Positions 36,415 to 45,386 of a DNA stretch of 64,000 nucleotides are shown here, piece by piece (positions within the stretch are counted from its first letter, which is position 1; each line of letters opens with the position of its first letter). Origin of the DNA: Thalassobaculum_A sp040219615. Lineage in GTDB: Bacteria; Pseudomonadota; Alphaproteobacteria; Thalassobaculales; Thalassobaculaceae. The stretch lies in NCBI RefSeq assembly GCF_040219615.1, contig NZ_JAVJSE010000041.1, positions 62,001-126,000 of the forward strand, in the 5' to 3' direction. A program made the translations under genes and the position numbers. The notes beneath the pieces were generated by a model, which was given only the letters and a program-made list of their open reading frames with translations, made no database searches and was not told where the DNA came from.

Positions 36415-36444
36415 CGAGATGCCGAAGCCGCGGGACGCGGTCGG

Positions 36445-37746
36445 TCAGCGCTGGCCCACCGGCACGTAGGCCCGCTTCTCCGGGCCGGTGTAGAGCTGCC
36501 GCGGCCGGCCGATCTTCTGGCCCGGTTCCTCGATCATCTCCTTCCACTGCGCGACCCAGCCGACGGTGCGGGCGACCGCGAACAGCACGGTGAACATCGA
36601 GGTCGGGAAGCCGAGCGCCTTCAGCACGATTCCCGAATAGAAGTCGACGTTCGGAAACAGCTTGCGGTCGACGAAGTATTCGTCCTCCAGGGCGATCTTC
36701 TCGAGCGCCATGGCCAGCTCGAGCAGCGGATCGTCCAGGTCGAGCTCCGCCAGAACCTCGTGGCAGGACTTCTGCATCACCTTGGCGCGCGGGTCGTAGT
36801 TCTTGTAGACACGGTGCCCGAAGCCCATCAGGCGGAACGGATCGTCCTTGTCCTTGGCGCGCTTGATGAACTCGTTGATGTTGTCCTTGTGGCCGATCTC
36901 CTGAAGCATGTTCAGGACTGCCTCGTTCGCGCCGCCATGCGCCGGGCCCCACAGCGAGGCGATGCCGGCGGCGATGCAGGCGAACGGGTTGGCGCCGGAC
37001 GAGCCCGACAGCCGGACCGTCGAGGTCGAGGCATTCTGCTCGTGGTCGGCGTGCAGGATCAGGATCCGGTCCATCGCGCGGGCGACGGTCGGGCTGATCT
37101 TGTACGGCTCCGCCGGCACCGCGAACATCATGTGCAGGAAGTTCTCGGCATAGGACAGGTCGTTGCGCGGGTAGTTGAACGGCTGGCCGACCGAGTACTT
37201 GTAGGCCATGGCGGCGATGGTCGGCATCTTGGCGACCAGCCGGAACGAGGCGACCATCCGCTGGTGTTCGTCATGGATGTCGGTCGAGTCGTGATAGAAC
37301 GCCGACAGGGCCCCTATCACGCCGCACAGAACCGCCATCGGATGAGCGTCTCGCCGGAAGCCGCGGTAGAAGTTGCTCAACTGCTCGTGGACCATCGTGT
37401 GATAGGTCACGTCGCGGTCGAACTTCTTCTTCTGGTCCCTGTTGGGCAGGTCGCCGTAGAGCAGCAGGTAGGCGACATCCAGGAAGTCGGAGTTCTCGGC
37501 GAGGTCCTCGATCGAGTATCCGCGGTGCAGCAGGATGCCTTCGTCGCCGTCGATATAGGTCAGCGCCGACTCGCATGAGCCCGTCGAGGTGAAGCCAGGG
37601 TCGTAGGTGAAGTGCCCGGTCTCGGCGTACAGCTTTCGCACGTCGATCACGCTCGGGCCCATCGTGCCGTCGATGACCGGCAGCTTGTAGGACTTGCCGG
37701 TGGCATCGTCGGTGAGCGTAAAGGTACCGGCGTTGCTCTGAGTCAT
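36445..37746 (-). CDS. gltA: Citrate synthase
   Basis: GltA (433 residues), type II citrate synthase of the TCA cycle. Catalytic regions are ILHADHEQNASTSTVRL, the His in GFGHRVYKNYDPRAK and the Asp in NVDFYSGIVLKALGFP. The N-terminal beta domain (KLPVIDGTMGPSVIDVRKLY) marks the large hexameric, NADH-sensitive Gram-negative type. It lies 75 bases downstream of gltX on the same strand; AGGGGAC precedes the ATG. Confidence 0.97.
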   Translation of the reverse strand: MTQSNAGTFTLTDDATGKSYKLPVIDGTMGPSVIDVRKLYAETGHFTYDPGFTSTGSCESALTYIDGDEGILLHRGYSIEDLAENSDFLDVAYLLLYGDLPNRDQKKKFDRDVTYHTMVHEQLSNFYRGFRRDAHPMAVLCGVIGALSAFYHDSTDIHDEHQRMVASFRLVAKMPTIAAMAYKYSVGQPFNYPRNDLSYAENFLHMMFAVPAEPYKISPTVARAMDRILILHADHEQNASTSTVRLSGSSGANPFACIAAGIASLWGPAHGGANEAVLNMLQEIGHKDNINEFIKRAKDKDDPFRLMGFGHRVYKNYDPRAKVMQKSCHEVLAELDLDDPLLELAMALEKIALEDEYFVDRKLFPNVDFYSGIVLKALGFPTSMFTVLFAVARTVGWVAQWKEMIEEPGQKIGRPRQLYTGPEKRAYVPVGQR

Positions 37747-37821
37747 AGTTGTCCGTCCCCTGTGTCTCGTGCGGCCTCTGGCGCGGTACCGTCGGGGGTC
37801 CCGCCGGGCCGGGCGTGGATC

Positions 37822-39237
37822 TTAGCCGTTAGTGTGCACTGCGCAAACCGCCTCGATGCGGCGCAGCGTCTCGGCCTTTCCGAGCACTGCGAGAACCTCG
37901 AAGATCCCGGGCGAAGCGGCGGATCCGGTGATGGCCGCGCGCAGAGGCTGCGCCACTTTCCCGAGCTTCAGGCCGTATTCCTCTGCAAATCTGCGCACAG
38001 CGTCTTCGATGCCATGCTCGTCGAATGACGTAAGTGCCGTTAGGTGCGGTGCAAGAGCGGCGAGCGCTGCCCGGCCCGCGTCGTCGAGCAGGGTGGCGGC
38101 CTTCTCTTCCATCGGAATCGGGGTGTCGACCACATAGAAGCGCGCGTTTGCGGCGAGTTCGACCAGGGTCTTTGCGCGCGACTTGAGCCCCGGCATGCCG
38201 GCACGCAGGCGGCGTCTTGCCTCGTCGTCGACGGTCAGCGCCGGATCGTCCGCCAACCGCTCGGCCACCAGTTCGGCCAGCCGGTCGTCGTCGGTCTCGC
38301 GGATGTAGTGGCCGTTCAGGCTCTCCAGCCTGGCGTAGTCGAAGCGCGCCGCCGACTGACCGACCTTGTCCAGGTCGAACCACGCGACCGCGTGCTCGGT
38401 CGAGATGATCTCGTCGTCGCCATGGCTCCAGCCGAGCCGGAGCAGGTAGTTCCGCAGCGCCTCGGGCAGGTATCCCATGTCCCGGTAGGCGTCGACGCCG
38501 AGAGCGCCGTGGCGCTTGGAGAACTTGGCGCCGTCCGGTCCGTGGATCAGCGGCAGGTGCGCGAACACCGGCAGGTCCCAGCCCATCGCCTGGAATATCA
38601 GGGCCTGCCGGAAGGCGTTGTTCAGGTGGTCGTCGCCGCGGATCACGTGGGTGACCCCCATGTCGTGGTCGTCGACCACCACCGAGTGCATGTAGGTCGG
38701 CGTGCCGTCGGCGCGCAGCAGGATCATGTCGTCGAGCTGGGCGTGCGGGACCGTGACCGCGCCCTGCACGGCGTCCTGGATGGTCATCTCGCCGTCGAGC
38801 GGCGCCTTGATGCGGATCACCGGGTCGACGCCGGCCGGTGCCTCCGACGGGTCGCGGTCGCGCCAGCGGCCGTCGTAGCGGACCGACCGGCCCTCGGCGC
38901 GCGCGCGCTCGCGCATCTCCGTCAGTTCCTCCGGCGTGCAGTAGCAGCGGTAGGCCTTGCCCTGCTCCAGCAGGGTCCGGGCGACCTCGGCGTGGCGTGC
39001 CGCGCGCGCCGACTGGAACACGACCTCGCCGTCGCCCTCCAGGCCGAGCCAGGACAGCCCGTCGAGGATCGCGTCTACGGCTTCCTTAGTGGAGCGCTGG
39101 CGGTCGGTGTCCTCGATGCGCAGGCGATAGGTGCCGCCGTGGTGCCGGGCGAACAGCCAGTTGAACAGGGCGGTCCGGGCCCCGCCGATATGCAGGAAGC
39201 CGGTCGGCGACGGCGCGAAGCGGGTGACGACGGTCAT
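37822..39237 (-). CDS. gltX: Glutamyl-tRNA synthetase
   Basis: GltX (471 residues), class I synthetase. The HIGH-type motif is TRFAPSPTGFLHIGGARTAL at the N-terminus and the KMSKS-type motif is KFSKRHGALGVDAYR. The zinc-ribbon region (YRCYCTPEELTEMRERA) retains two cysteines. The start at 39237 fits the family N-terminus; the frame is open further upstream. Alphaproteobacteria often have two GltX-type enzymes, one charging tRNA-Gln with Glu; which this is cannot be told. Confidence 0.95.
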   Translation of the reverse strand: MTVVTRFAPSPTGFLHIGGARTALFNWLFARHHGGTYRLRIEDTDRQRSTKEAVDAILDGLSWLGLEGDGEVVFQSARAARHAEVARTLLEQGKAYRCYCTPEELTEMRERARAEGRSVRYDGRWRDRDPSEAPAGVDPVIRIKAPLDGEMTIQDAVQGAVTVPHAQLDDMILLRADGTPTYMHSVVVDDHDMGVTHVIRGDDHLNNAFRQALIFQAMGWDLPVFAHLPLIHGPDGAKFSKRHGALGVDAYRDMGYLPEALRNYLLRLGWSHGDDEIISTEHAVAWFDLDKVGQSAARFDYARLESLNGHYIRETDDDRLAELVAERLADDPALTVDDEARRRLRAGMPGLKSRAKTLVELAANARFYVVDTPIPMEEKAATLLDDAGRAALAALAPHLTALTSFDEHGIEDAVRRFAEEYGLKLGKVAQPLRAAITGSAASPGIFEVLAVLGKAETLRRIEAVCAVHTNG

Positions 39238-39310
39238 GGGCGCGGCTCGTGTCGCGTTTCGGGTGCGTGCGATCGGCGTCGATCGCGCCCGCCCGGCGGG
39301 AGGGCGGGTG

Positions 39311-41500
39311 GTGAATAGCACAACGTCCGTTGCGAGGCGACCGACCGCCGATCCGGCCGTCGCGGTGCGTCGGCGCCTGGGATTGCAGGCCGGGTCGTCG
39401 CCCGGTCCGATGTCTCGGCTGGCCGGCCTCGTGCGGCGCGAGGCTCCCCGACGCCTGCTGTGGCTGCCGGTCGCGATGGCGGGCGGGATCGGCGGCTACT
39501 TCGCCCTGACCGTCGAGCCGGCGGCGGCGGCCGGCCCGGCGGCGGTGGCTGCCGCCGTGGCGGGGGCCCTGCTGCTGCGCCGCAACCCGATCGCGGTCTG
39601 GCTCGCGCTGCTGCTGGTCGCGGCCGGGCTCGGTTTCGCGGCGGCGCAGATTCGGACCCGGTCCGTCGCCACCGTGATGCTGGAGCGCGAGACCTGGGCG
39701 ATCGTCGAGGGGCGCGTGGCGGCGATCGAGCGGCGGCCGACGGGCTGGCGTCTGACCCTGGTCGAACTCGCCTCACTGGCCGCGACCGGCGGAGCGACCA
39801 CACCCAGCGGCGTGCGGATCTCGCTCGCGGGGCGGCGGGCCGCCACCGCTCTGGAGACCCTGCGCATCGGCGACCGGGCGAGGGTCCGGGCGCGGATCCG
39901 ACCACCGTCGCCGCCGGTGGCGCCGGGCGCCTTCGACTTCCAGCGCCACGCCTTTTTCCGGGGGATCGGTGCGGTCGGTTTTGCCGTGGGGCCGCTCGAG
40001 CCGGTGGCCGGTGGCGAAACCGGGCATTGGAGCGGTGTCCGCGAAGCGGTCGATCGCGTGCGGGCGGCCACGGCTCGCCGGATCCGGGCGGCGCTGCCGG
40101 ACCCGGCCGGGTCGGTGGCGGCGGCCATGCTGGTCGGCGACCGTGCCGGCATCGACGAACCGACGGCGGAAACGTTCCGCGAGACCGGGCTGGCTCACCT
40201 GCTGGCAATCTCCGGGCTGCACATGGGGTTGGTGGCCGGCACCGTCTACGGTTCAGTGAGGTTGGCGCTGGCGACCTGGCCCGCGGTGGCCCTGCGCCGG
40301 CCGGTCAAGAAATGGGCGGCGACGACGGCCCTGGGGGCGGCCGCCCTCTATCTGCTGCTGGCCGGGGCTCCGGTGCCCACCCAGCGGGCTTTCCTGATGA
40401 CCGGCCTGATCCTCACGGCGGTGCTGCTCGACCGCGAGGCGATCAGCCTGCACCTGGTGGCCTGGGCGGCGGCGGTGGTCCTGCTGATCGCTCCGGAGAC
40501 GCTGATCGGCCCGAGCTTCCAGCTGTCCTTCGCCGCCGTCACGGCGCTGATCGCGGTGTGGGAGACGCTGTCCCGGCGCCGCCGCCGCCGAACATCGGGG
40601 CCCGTCGGAGTGCTGTGGCGGTCGGCCGGCTATGTCGGCCGGGTCGCCGCCACCTCGCTGGTCGCATCGCTGGTGACGGCACCGGTGGTCGCGCATCACT
40701 TCCAGCAGGTGCCGCTGCTGGGGGCGGTTGCGAACCTGGTCGCGGTGCCGCTGACCGCGTTCGTGACCATGCCGGCCGGTGTGGTGGCGCTGGCGGTCAT
40801 GCCGGTCGGGGCGGAGGTCCTGCCGCTCAGGGTGATGGGGTGGGGGATCGAGGCGACGCTGTGGTCCGCGGATCTCGCTGCCCGGGCACCGCTGACCGCC
40901 GTCGGCGTGCCGGCGCTCGGGAGCGCAGCGCTGCTGTCGCTGGCGATCGGAGGCCTCTGGCTGGCGCTATGGCGCAGCGCGCTGCGATGGTTCGGGCTCT
41001 GCGGGATTGCCGCCGGGTTGCTCGTCGCGGTCATGGACCGGCCGCCGGACGCCTTGTTCGCCGCCGATGGCAGCCTGGCCGCCGTCCGGATTCCCGGGGC
41101 CGGCTGGGCGGTGTCCGCCGGGACCGGCAACCGGTTCACGCGGGCGGCCTGGGAGCGTCGCTGGGGCGGCGAGCCGGCGACCGCCTTCCTGGCGGCCGAC
41201 GGGGTCGCCGACGGCTTCGGATGTGACGGGCTCGGCTGCGTGCTCCGCCTCGGCGGACGGGTCCTGGCGATGCCGACGTCGCCGGAGGCGGCGCGGGAGG
41301 ACTGCCGGCGGGCCGACATCGTGGTCACCGCCGTCGGGCTTCGGCAAGGCTGCGGCGAGGGTGCCGCGCTGGCGTTCGATCGCCGTGCGCTGCACCGTGG
41401 CGGTGCCCTGGCGGTCTGGATGGCGGCCGACGGGATCCGGACCCGTTCGGTCGAGGAGTCCCGCGGCGTCAGGCCGTGGGTCGTGGCGACCGACCCATAG
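39311..41500 (+). CDS. comEC: ComEC/Rec2 family DNA-uptake channel protein
   Basis: A polytopic membrane protein of about 729 residues: an N-terminal DUF4131-like OB region (RETWAIVEGRVAAIERRPTGW), then the competence domain with LLAISGLHMGLVAGTVYG, APVPTQRAFLMTG and GPSFQLSFAAVTAL, and about ten hydrophobic helices. The C-terminus is only about 150 residues and lacks a metallo-beta-lactamase HxHxDH motif, as in many alphaproteobacterial homologues. GTG 39311 follows GGGAGGG; ATG 39410 is an alternative. It is divergent from gltX. Natural transformation is possible but unproven. Confidence 0.9.
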   Translation: MNSTTSVARRPTADPAVAVRRRLGLQAGSSPGPMSRLAGLVRREAPRRLLWLPVAMAGGIGGYFALTVEPAAAAGPAAVAAAVAGALLLRRNPIAVWLALLLVAAGLGFAAAQIRTRSVATVMLERETWAIVEGRVAAIERRPTGWRLTLVELASLAATGGATTPSGVRISLAGRRAATALETLRIGDRARVRARIRPPSPPVAPGAFDFQRHAFFRGIGAVGFAVGPLEPVAGGETGHWSGVREAVDRVRAATARRIRAALPDPAGSVAAAMLVGDRAGIDEPTAETFRETGLAHLLAISGLHMGLVAGTVYGSVRLALATWPAVALRRPVKKWAATTALGAAALYLLLAGAPVPTQRAFLMTGLILTAVLLDREAISLHLVAWAAAVVLLIAPETLIGPSFQLSFAAVTALIAVWETLSRRRRRRTSGPVGVLWRSAGYVGRVAATSLVASLVTAPVVAHHFQQVPLLGAVANLVAVPLTAFVTMPAGVVALAVMPVGAEVLPLRVMGWGIEATLWSADLAARAPLTAVGVPALGSAALLSLAIGGLWLALWRSALRWFGLCGIAAGLLVAVMDRPPDALFAADGSLAAVRIPGAGWAVSAGTGNRFTRAAWERRWGGEPATAFLAADGVADGFGCDGLGCVLRLGGRVLAMPTSPEAAREDCRRADIVVTAVGLRQGCGEGAALAFDRRALHRGGALAVWMAADGIRTRSVEESRGVRPWVVATDP

Positions 41501-41613
41501 CCGGAAGGTAAACAAATCGTGAATCACCTTGGCAAATAGATCGAAAGCGATGTAAAAGCCGGGATCCACCTCCGGGGGGCGGCGGATGAGACCGGATTAG
41601 GGGAGGTCTACGG

Positions 41614-41922
41614 ATGTCGGATTCGCTTCGTCAGCGTTGCTTCATGATTCTCGGGGATGCCGTGGCCGACGTCGTCGGACGTCGGAACCTCGCCTATGTC
41701 GCGGTGGCTCAGGCGGCAAAGTCGGAAGATCACAGCAAGGATCGCTGGGCGAGCACGATGTTTCAGCAGATCTCGGTGACCAACCGGAAGCAGATCCGTA
41801 GCAACGCAATCGAGCGCGCTCATGTCGAGCGTTCAAGGGCGATCGAAGCGGCCCGTCGCAAGCAGCCGGAAGTCGTCCTGGCCGATCTGAGCAAGCTGTT
41901 CGGGCGCCCGCAACTGGCCTGA
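41614..41922 (+). CDS. Small conserved-looking hypothetical protein
   Basis: A 102-residue soluble protein I do not recognise. It has no signal peptide or membrane helix; the middle is Arg/Lys/Gln-rich (FQQISVTNRKQIRSNAIERA) and probably helical. GGGGAGG precedes the ATG at a good distance, and the 113-base gap upstream is AT-richer than its surroundings with a possible promoter (TTGGCA, 16 bases, TGTAAA), so the gene is likely real and has its own transcript. It lies between comEC and convergent lexA. Confidence 0.7.
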   Translation: MSDSLRQRCFMILGDAVADVVGRRNLAYVAVAQAAKSEDHSKDRWASTMFQQISVTNRKQIRSNAIERAHVERSRAIEAARRKQPEVVLADLSKLFGRPQLA

Positions 41923-41963
41923 CGATCTCCGCTCCCGGTCGGCCGGCACTGTCCCGGTCGCGA

Positions 41964-42689
41964 TCAGTACTGTCTGAGTAGACCGACCAGCTTGCCCTGC
42001 ACCTTGACCCGGTCGGGGCCGAAGATCCGCGTCTCGTAGGCCGGGTTCGCCGGTTCCAGCGCGATCGAATGGCCCTTGCGCCGCAGCCGCTTCAGGGTCG
42101 CTTCCTGGTCATCCACCAGGGCGACCACGATCGAACCGTTCTCGGCGTTGTCGCACTGCCTGATGATGACGGTGTCGCCGTCCAGGATGCCGGCGTCGAC
42201 CATCGAGTCGCCGGCGACCTCGAGGGCGTAGTGGTCGCCCCCGGTCAGCATCGAGGCCGGCACCGCGATCGAGTTGGACGGGTCGCGCAGGGCCTCGATC
42301 GGCGTGCCGGCGGCGATCCGACCGTACAGCGGGAGGTCGACGCTCTCCGGACCTTCACCGGGGGCCGGGGCGGGCACCGGCGGATCGCCGCGGAACGGGA
42401 AGTTCCCGGGAATGACGTTCGGCGCGAAGCCGCGGGCCGCCGGGCGATCGGGACGGGCCGACCGGACCGACAACTGGTCGGCGGTGCGCAGGACCTCGAG
42501 GGCGCGGGCGCGGTGGGCGAGGCGGCGGATGAAGCCGCGCTCCTCCAGCGCCGTGATCAGCCGGTGGATGCCGGACTTCGACTTGAGGTCGAGGGCGTCC
42601 TTCATCTCGTCGAAGGACGGCGACACGCCGGTCTCCTCGATCCGCTTCTGAATGAACGCCAGCAATTCGTGCTGCTTCTTGGTGAGCAT
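41964..42689 (-). CDS. lexA: SOS repressor LexA
   Basis: LexA (241 residues). The N-terminal winged helix reads MLTKKQHELLAFIQKRIEET with recognition region SPSFDEMKDALDLKSKSGIHR; the autocleavage Ala-Gly bond is in RIAAGTPIEA; the Ser-Lys dyad is in EVAGDSMVDAG and EATLKRLRRKG. A linker of about 60 residues, longer than in E. coli, is typical of alphaproteobacteria. It represses DNA-damage genes and itself; SOS-box-like sites lie just upstream. The start at 42689 fits the family; the open frame extends upstream over those sites. Confidence 0.96.
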   Translation of the reverse strand: MLTKKQHELLAFIQKRIEETGVSPSFDEMKDALDLKSKSGIHRLITALEERGFIRRLAHRARALEVLRTADQLSVRSARPDRPAARGFAPNVIPGNFPFRGDPPVPAPAPGEGPESVDLPLYGRIAAGTPIEALRDPSNSIAVPASMLTGGDHYALEVAGDSMVDAGILDGDTVIIRQCDNAENGSIVVALVDDQEATLKRLRRKGHSIALEPANPAYETRIFGPDRVKVQGKLVGLLRQY

Positions 42690-42728
42690 CGCCCCTGCCT
42701 CCAGACCGGTCGCGCCGAACTTTCGCGC

Positions 42729-42768
42729 GAACAAAAACGGTACATGGACCGATGTTCTACTTTTGGTC
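42729..42768 (-). promoter_or_regulatory. Candidate SOS boxes in the lexA leader
   Basis: Two 15-base sites match the alphaproteobacterial GTTC-N7-GTTC / GAAC-N7-GAAC LexA box with one mismatch each: GTTC-N7-GGTC at 42754-42768 and GAAC-N7-GTAC at 42729-42743. They lie 40-79 bases upstream of the lexA ATG, fitting autoregulation. Confidence 0.5.
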
Positions 42769-42822
42769 CCATCGCGGGTCAAGCAGAATCAAGACCCTGG
42801 CAGTAAGTCCGGGGAGTTCGTC

Positions 42823-44076
42823 TCAGATCGAGAGGAACCCGGCGTCGAGCGGCAGGATCTCGACCCGGTCGCCGGCGCTGCGCGCCGGGTCGTGCGGCGG
42901 CCGGACCACCAGGCAGTCGGCCTCGGCGAGCCGGGACATCATCGAGCTGTCCTGCTTCACGAAGGGGGTGACCAGCCGGCGGCCGTCCGGCCCGGGCTCC
43001 GAGGTGGCCCGCATGTAGTCCTGGCGCCGGTCGTTCGGCTTCAGGTCGACCGCGAGAACCGCCTCGGCGGGTGCCGACGGGCCGGCGGCGAGGCCGAGCA
43101 TCCGCTCCAGCGCCGGCCGCAGGAACACGGTCGCGCAGACCACGGTCGACACCGGGTTGCCCGGCAGGCCGAGCATCGGGACCGCCCCCAGATGTCCGAA
43201 GATCAGCGGCTTGCCCGGGCGCATGGCGATCTTCCAGAACCCGACCCTGAGGGCGTCTGCGCCGAGCGAGCCGTCGCCCAGCGCTTCCTGCACCAGGTCG
43301 TGCCGGCCGACCGAGGCGCCGCCGCTGGTGACCAGCAGGTCGGCACCGCGGGCGCCGGCCGCCAGCGCCCGCAGCGCGTCCCGGTCGTCCGGCGCGATGC
43401 CGAGATCGACGGCCTCGCCGCCGACCGCCCGGACCACGGCGGCCAGGGCATAGGCGTTGGACGACACGATGCTGGTCGACTCGACCAGTTCGCCGGGCCG
43501 GACGATCTCGTCGCCGGTCGACAGGATCGCCACCCGCGGGCGCCGGGTGACGGCGATCCACGGCACGTTCATGGCGGCGGCCAGGCCGATGTCGCGGGCG
43601 GTGAGCCGGCGGCCGGCCGGCACCCCGACGTCGCCGGTCCTGAAGTCCAGCCCGGCGCGCCGCACGAAGGTGCCGGCCGGCGCGCCCTCGCGGACCGTGA
43701 TCGCGGCGCCGTCGGCCTCGGCCGAGGCGTCGACGTCCTCCTGCAGCACGATGGCGTCGGCGCCGTCCGGCACCGGGCCGCCGGTGAAGATCCGGACCGC
43801 CTCGCCGGGGCCGAGAATTCCGGGGTAGCGGCCACCGGCCGGGGCCGAGCCCACCCGCCGCAGCGTTGCCGGGACGGTGGCGACGTCGGCCGCCCGCACC
43901 GCGTAGCCGTCCATTGCCGAGACGTCGACCGGCGGCTGGGTCCGGCGCGCCCGGATCGGCTCGGCCGTGACCCGGCCGAGGGCATGGGACACCGGCACCA
44001 TCTCGGCCGGCAGCGGCGCCAGCGCGCTCAGGATGCGCTCCAGCGCCTGCTCGACCGGCAGCAGGTCACTCGCCAC
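42823..44076 (-). CDS. moeA: Molybdopterin molybdotransferase MoeA
   Basis: MoeA (417 residues) inserts molybdate into adenylated molybdopterin. Family segments: PPVDVSAMDGYAVRAAD, FTGGPVPDGADAIVLQEDV, TGDEIV near IAILST-like VAILSTGDEI, SSNAYALAAV, TSGGASVGRHDLV and LPGNPVSTVVCATVF. It starts with GTG behind GGGGGA, overlapping the end of moaC by 11 bases. It sits in the conserved trpGDC-moaC-moeA-lexA order. Confidence 0.96.
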   Translation of the reverse strand: MASDLLPVEQALERILSALAPLPAEMVPVSHALGRVTAEPIRARRTQPPVDVSAMDGYAVRAADVATVPATLRRVGSAPAGGRYPGILGPGEAVRIFTGGPVPDGADAIVLQEDVDASAEADGAAITVREGAPAGTFVRRAGLDFRTGDVGVPAGRRLTARDIGLAAAMNVPWIAVTRRPRVAILSTGDEIVRPGELVESTSIVSSNAYALAAVVRAVGGEAVDLGIAPDDRDALRALAAGARGADLLVTSGGASVGRHDLVQEALGDGSLGADALRVGFWKIAMRPGKPLIFGHLGAVPMLGLPGNPVSTVVCATVFLRPALERMLGLAAGPSAPAEAVLAVDLKPNDRRQDYMRATSEPGPDGRRLVTPFVKQDSSMMSRLAEADCLVVRPPHDPARSAGDRVEILPLDAGFLSI

Positions 44077-44542
44077 GGAAGTCCCCCGACTTGCCGCCGG
44101 CCTTGTGCACCAGCCGGACGTCGCCGATCCGCATGGTGCGGTCGACCGCCTTGACCATGTCGTAGACCGTCAGCGCCGCCACCGACACCGCGGTCAGCGC
44201 CTCCATCTCGACCCCGGTCCGGCCCTTCAGGCGGCAGGTCGCCTCGATGTCGACGGCGTTGCGGGCGCCGTCGATCGCCAGGTCGACCGCCACCGAGGTG
44301 AGGGCGAGGGGATGGCACAGCGGGACCAGGTCGGGCGTCCGCTTGGCGCCCATGATGCCGGCCAGCCGGGCGACCGATAGCACGTCGCCCTTCTTCACGC
44401 CGCCGCTGCGGATCAGCGCGATGGTGTCGGCCGAGCAGTAGACAGAGCCGCGCGCGGTCGCGGTCCGCTCGGTCTCCTGCTTGCCGCCGACGTCGACCAT
44501 CCTCGCGTGGCCGGCATCGTCGAAATGGGTCAGGTCGCTCAT
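44066..44542 (-). CDS. moaC: Cyclic pyranopterin monophosphate synthase MoaC
   Basis: MoaC (158 residues) works with MoaA in the first step of molybdenum cofactor synthesis. Recognised by MVDVGGKQETERTATA near the N-terminus, KGDVLSVARLAGIMGAKRT, LVPLCHPLALT with the conserved His, GVEMEALTAVSVAALTVYDM and the C-terminal KAGGKSG loop. It is downstream of trpC and overlaps moeA. Confidence 0.97.
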   Translation of the reverse strand: MSDLTHFDDAGHARMVDVGGKQETERTATARGSVYCSADTIALIRSGGVKKGDVLSVARLAGIMGAKRTPDLVPLCHPLALTSVAVDLAIDGARNAVDIEATCRLKGRTGVEMEALTAVSVAALTVYDMVKAVDRTMRIGDVRLVHKAGGKSGDFRGE

Positions 44543-44564
44543 GGTGCCGGCACCGGGTCGGGGG

Positions 44565-45386
44565 TCAGGCCACGGCGCCGACCGGATCGGCCAGCAGCGC
44601 GCGGGTGGCGGCGGTGACGTCGGGCTGCCGCATCAGCGACTCGCCGACCAGGAAGCAGCGGGCCCCGACCTTCGCCATGCGGGCCAGGTCGGCCGGGTGG
44701 TTCAGGCCGCTCTCGGCCACCAGCATGCGGTCGGCGGGCACCCGCGGCGCCAGCGCCTCGGTGGTGGCGAGGTCGGTCTTCATGGTCTTCAGGTTGCGGT
44801 TGTTGACCCCGAGCAGCGGCGACTTCAGGGCGAGCGCCCGGTCGAGCTCGGCGGCGTCGTGCACCTCGACCAGCACGTCCATGCCCCAGGCGACGGCGGC
44901 ATCCTCCAACTCCAGCGCCTGGGCGTCGGACAACGCCGCCATGATCACCAGGATGCAGTCGGCGCCCAGCGCCCGGGCCTCGGCGACTTGCCAGGGGTCC
45001 AGCATGAAGTCCTTGCGCAGGGCGGGCAGGGCGGTCGCGGCGCGGGCGGCGACCAGATAGGAATCGGCGCCCTGGAAGTACTTCTCGTCGGTCAGGACCG
45101 ACAGGCAGGTTGCGCCGCCGGCGGCATAGGCCCGCGCCAGCCAGGGCGGGTCGAAGTCGGCGCGGATCAGGCCCTTCGACGGCGACGCCTTCTTGATCTC
45201 GGCGATCAGGCCGTAGCCGCCGCCGGAGGCCCGGCGGAGCGCCGCCGCGAAGCCGCGCGGGGCATCCGCGGCGCGGGCCGCCGCCTCGACCTCGGCGAGC
45301 GGGCGGGCGGCCTTGCGCGCCGCGATCTCGGTGCGCTTGTGCGCGCAGATCTCCGCCAGCACGTCGCTCATGGGGGCCGGGCTCAC
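44565..45386 (-). CDS. trpC: Indole-3-glycerol phosphate synthase
   Basis: TrpC (273 residues), a TIM barrel that closes the indole ring in tryptophan synthesis. Catalytic segments are LIAEIKKASPSKGLIR, LTDEKYFQG, LRKDFMLDPWQV, LLGVNNRNLKTM and VAESGLN. It is a free TrpC without fused TrpF. GTG 45386 overlaps the trpD stop (GTGA) and has GGAG upstream; an internal ATG at 45371 lacks a ribosome site. Confidence 0.96.
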   Translation of the reverse strand: MSPAPMSDVLAEICAHKRTEIAARKAARPLAEVEAAARAADAPRGFAAALRRASGGGYGLIAEIKKASPSKGLIRADFDPPWLARAYAAGGATCLSVLTDEKYFQGADSYLVAARAATALPALRKDFMLDPWQVAEARALGADCILVIMAALSDAQALELEDAAVAWGMDVLVEVHDAAELDRALALKSPLLGVNNRNLKTMKTDLATTEALAPRVPADRMLVAESGLNHPADLARMAKVGARCFLVGESLMRQPDVTAATRALLADPVGAVA

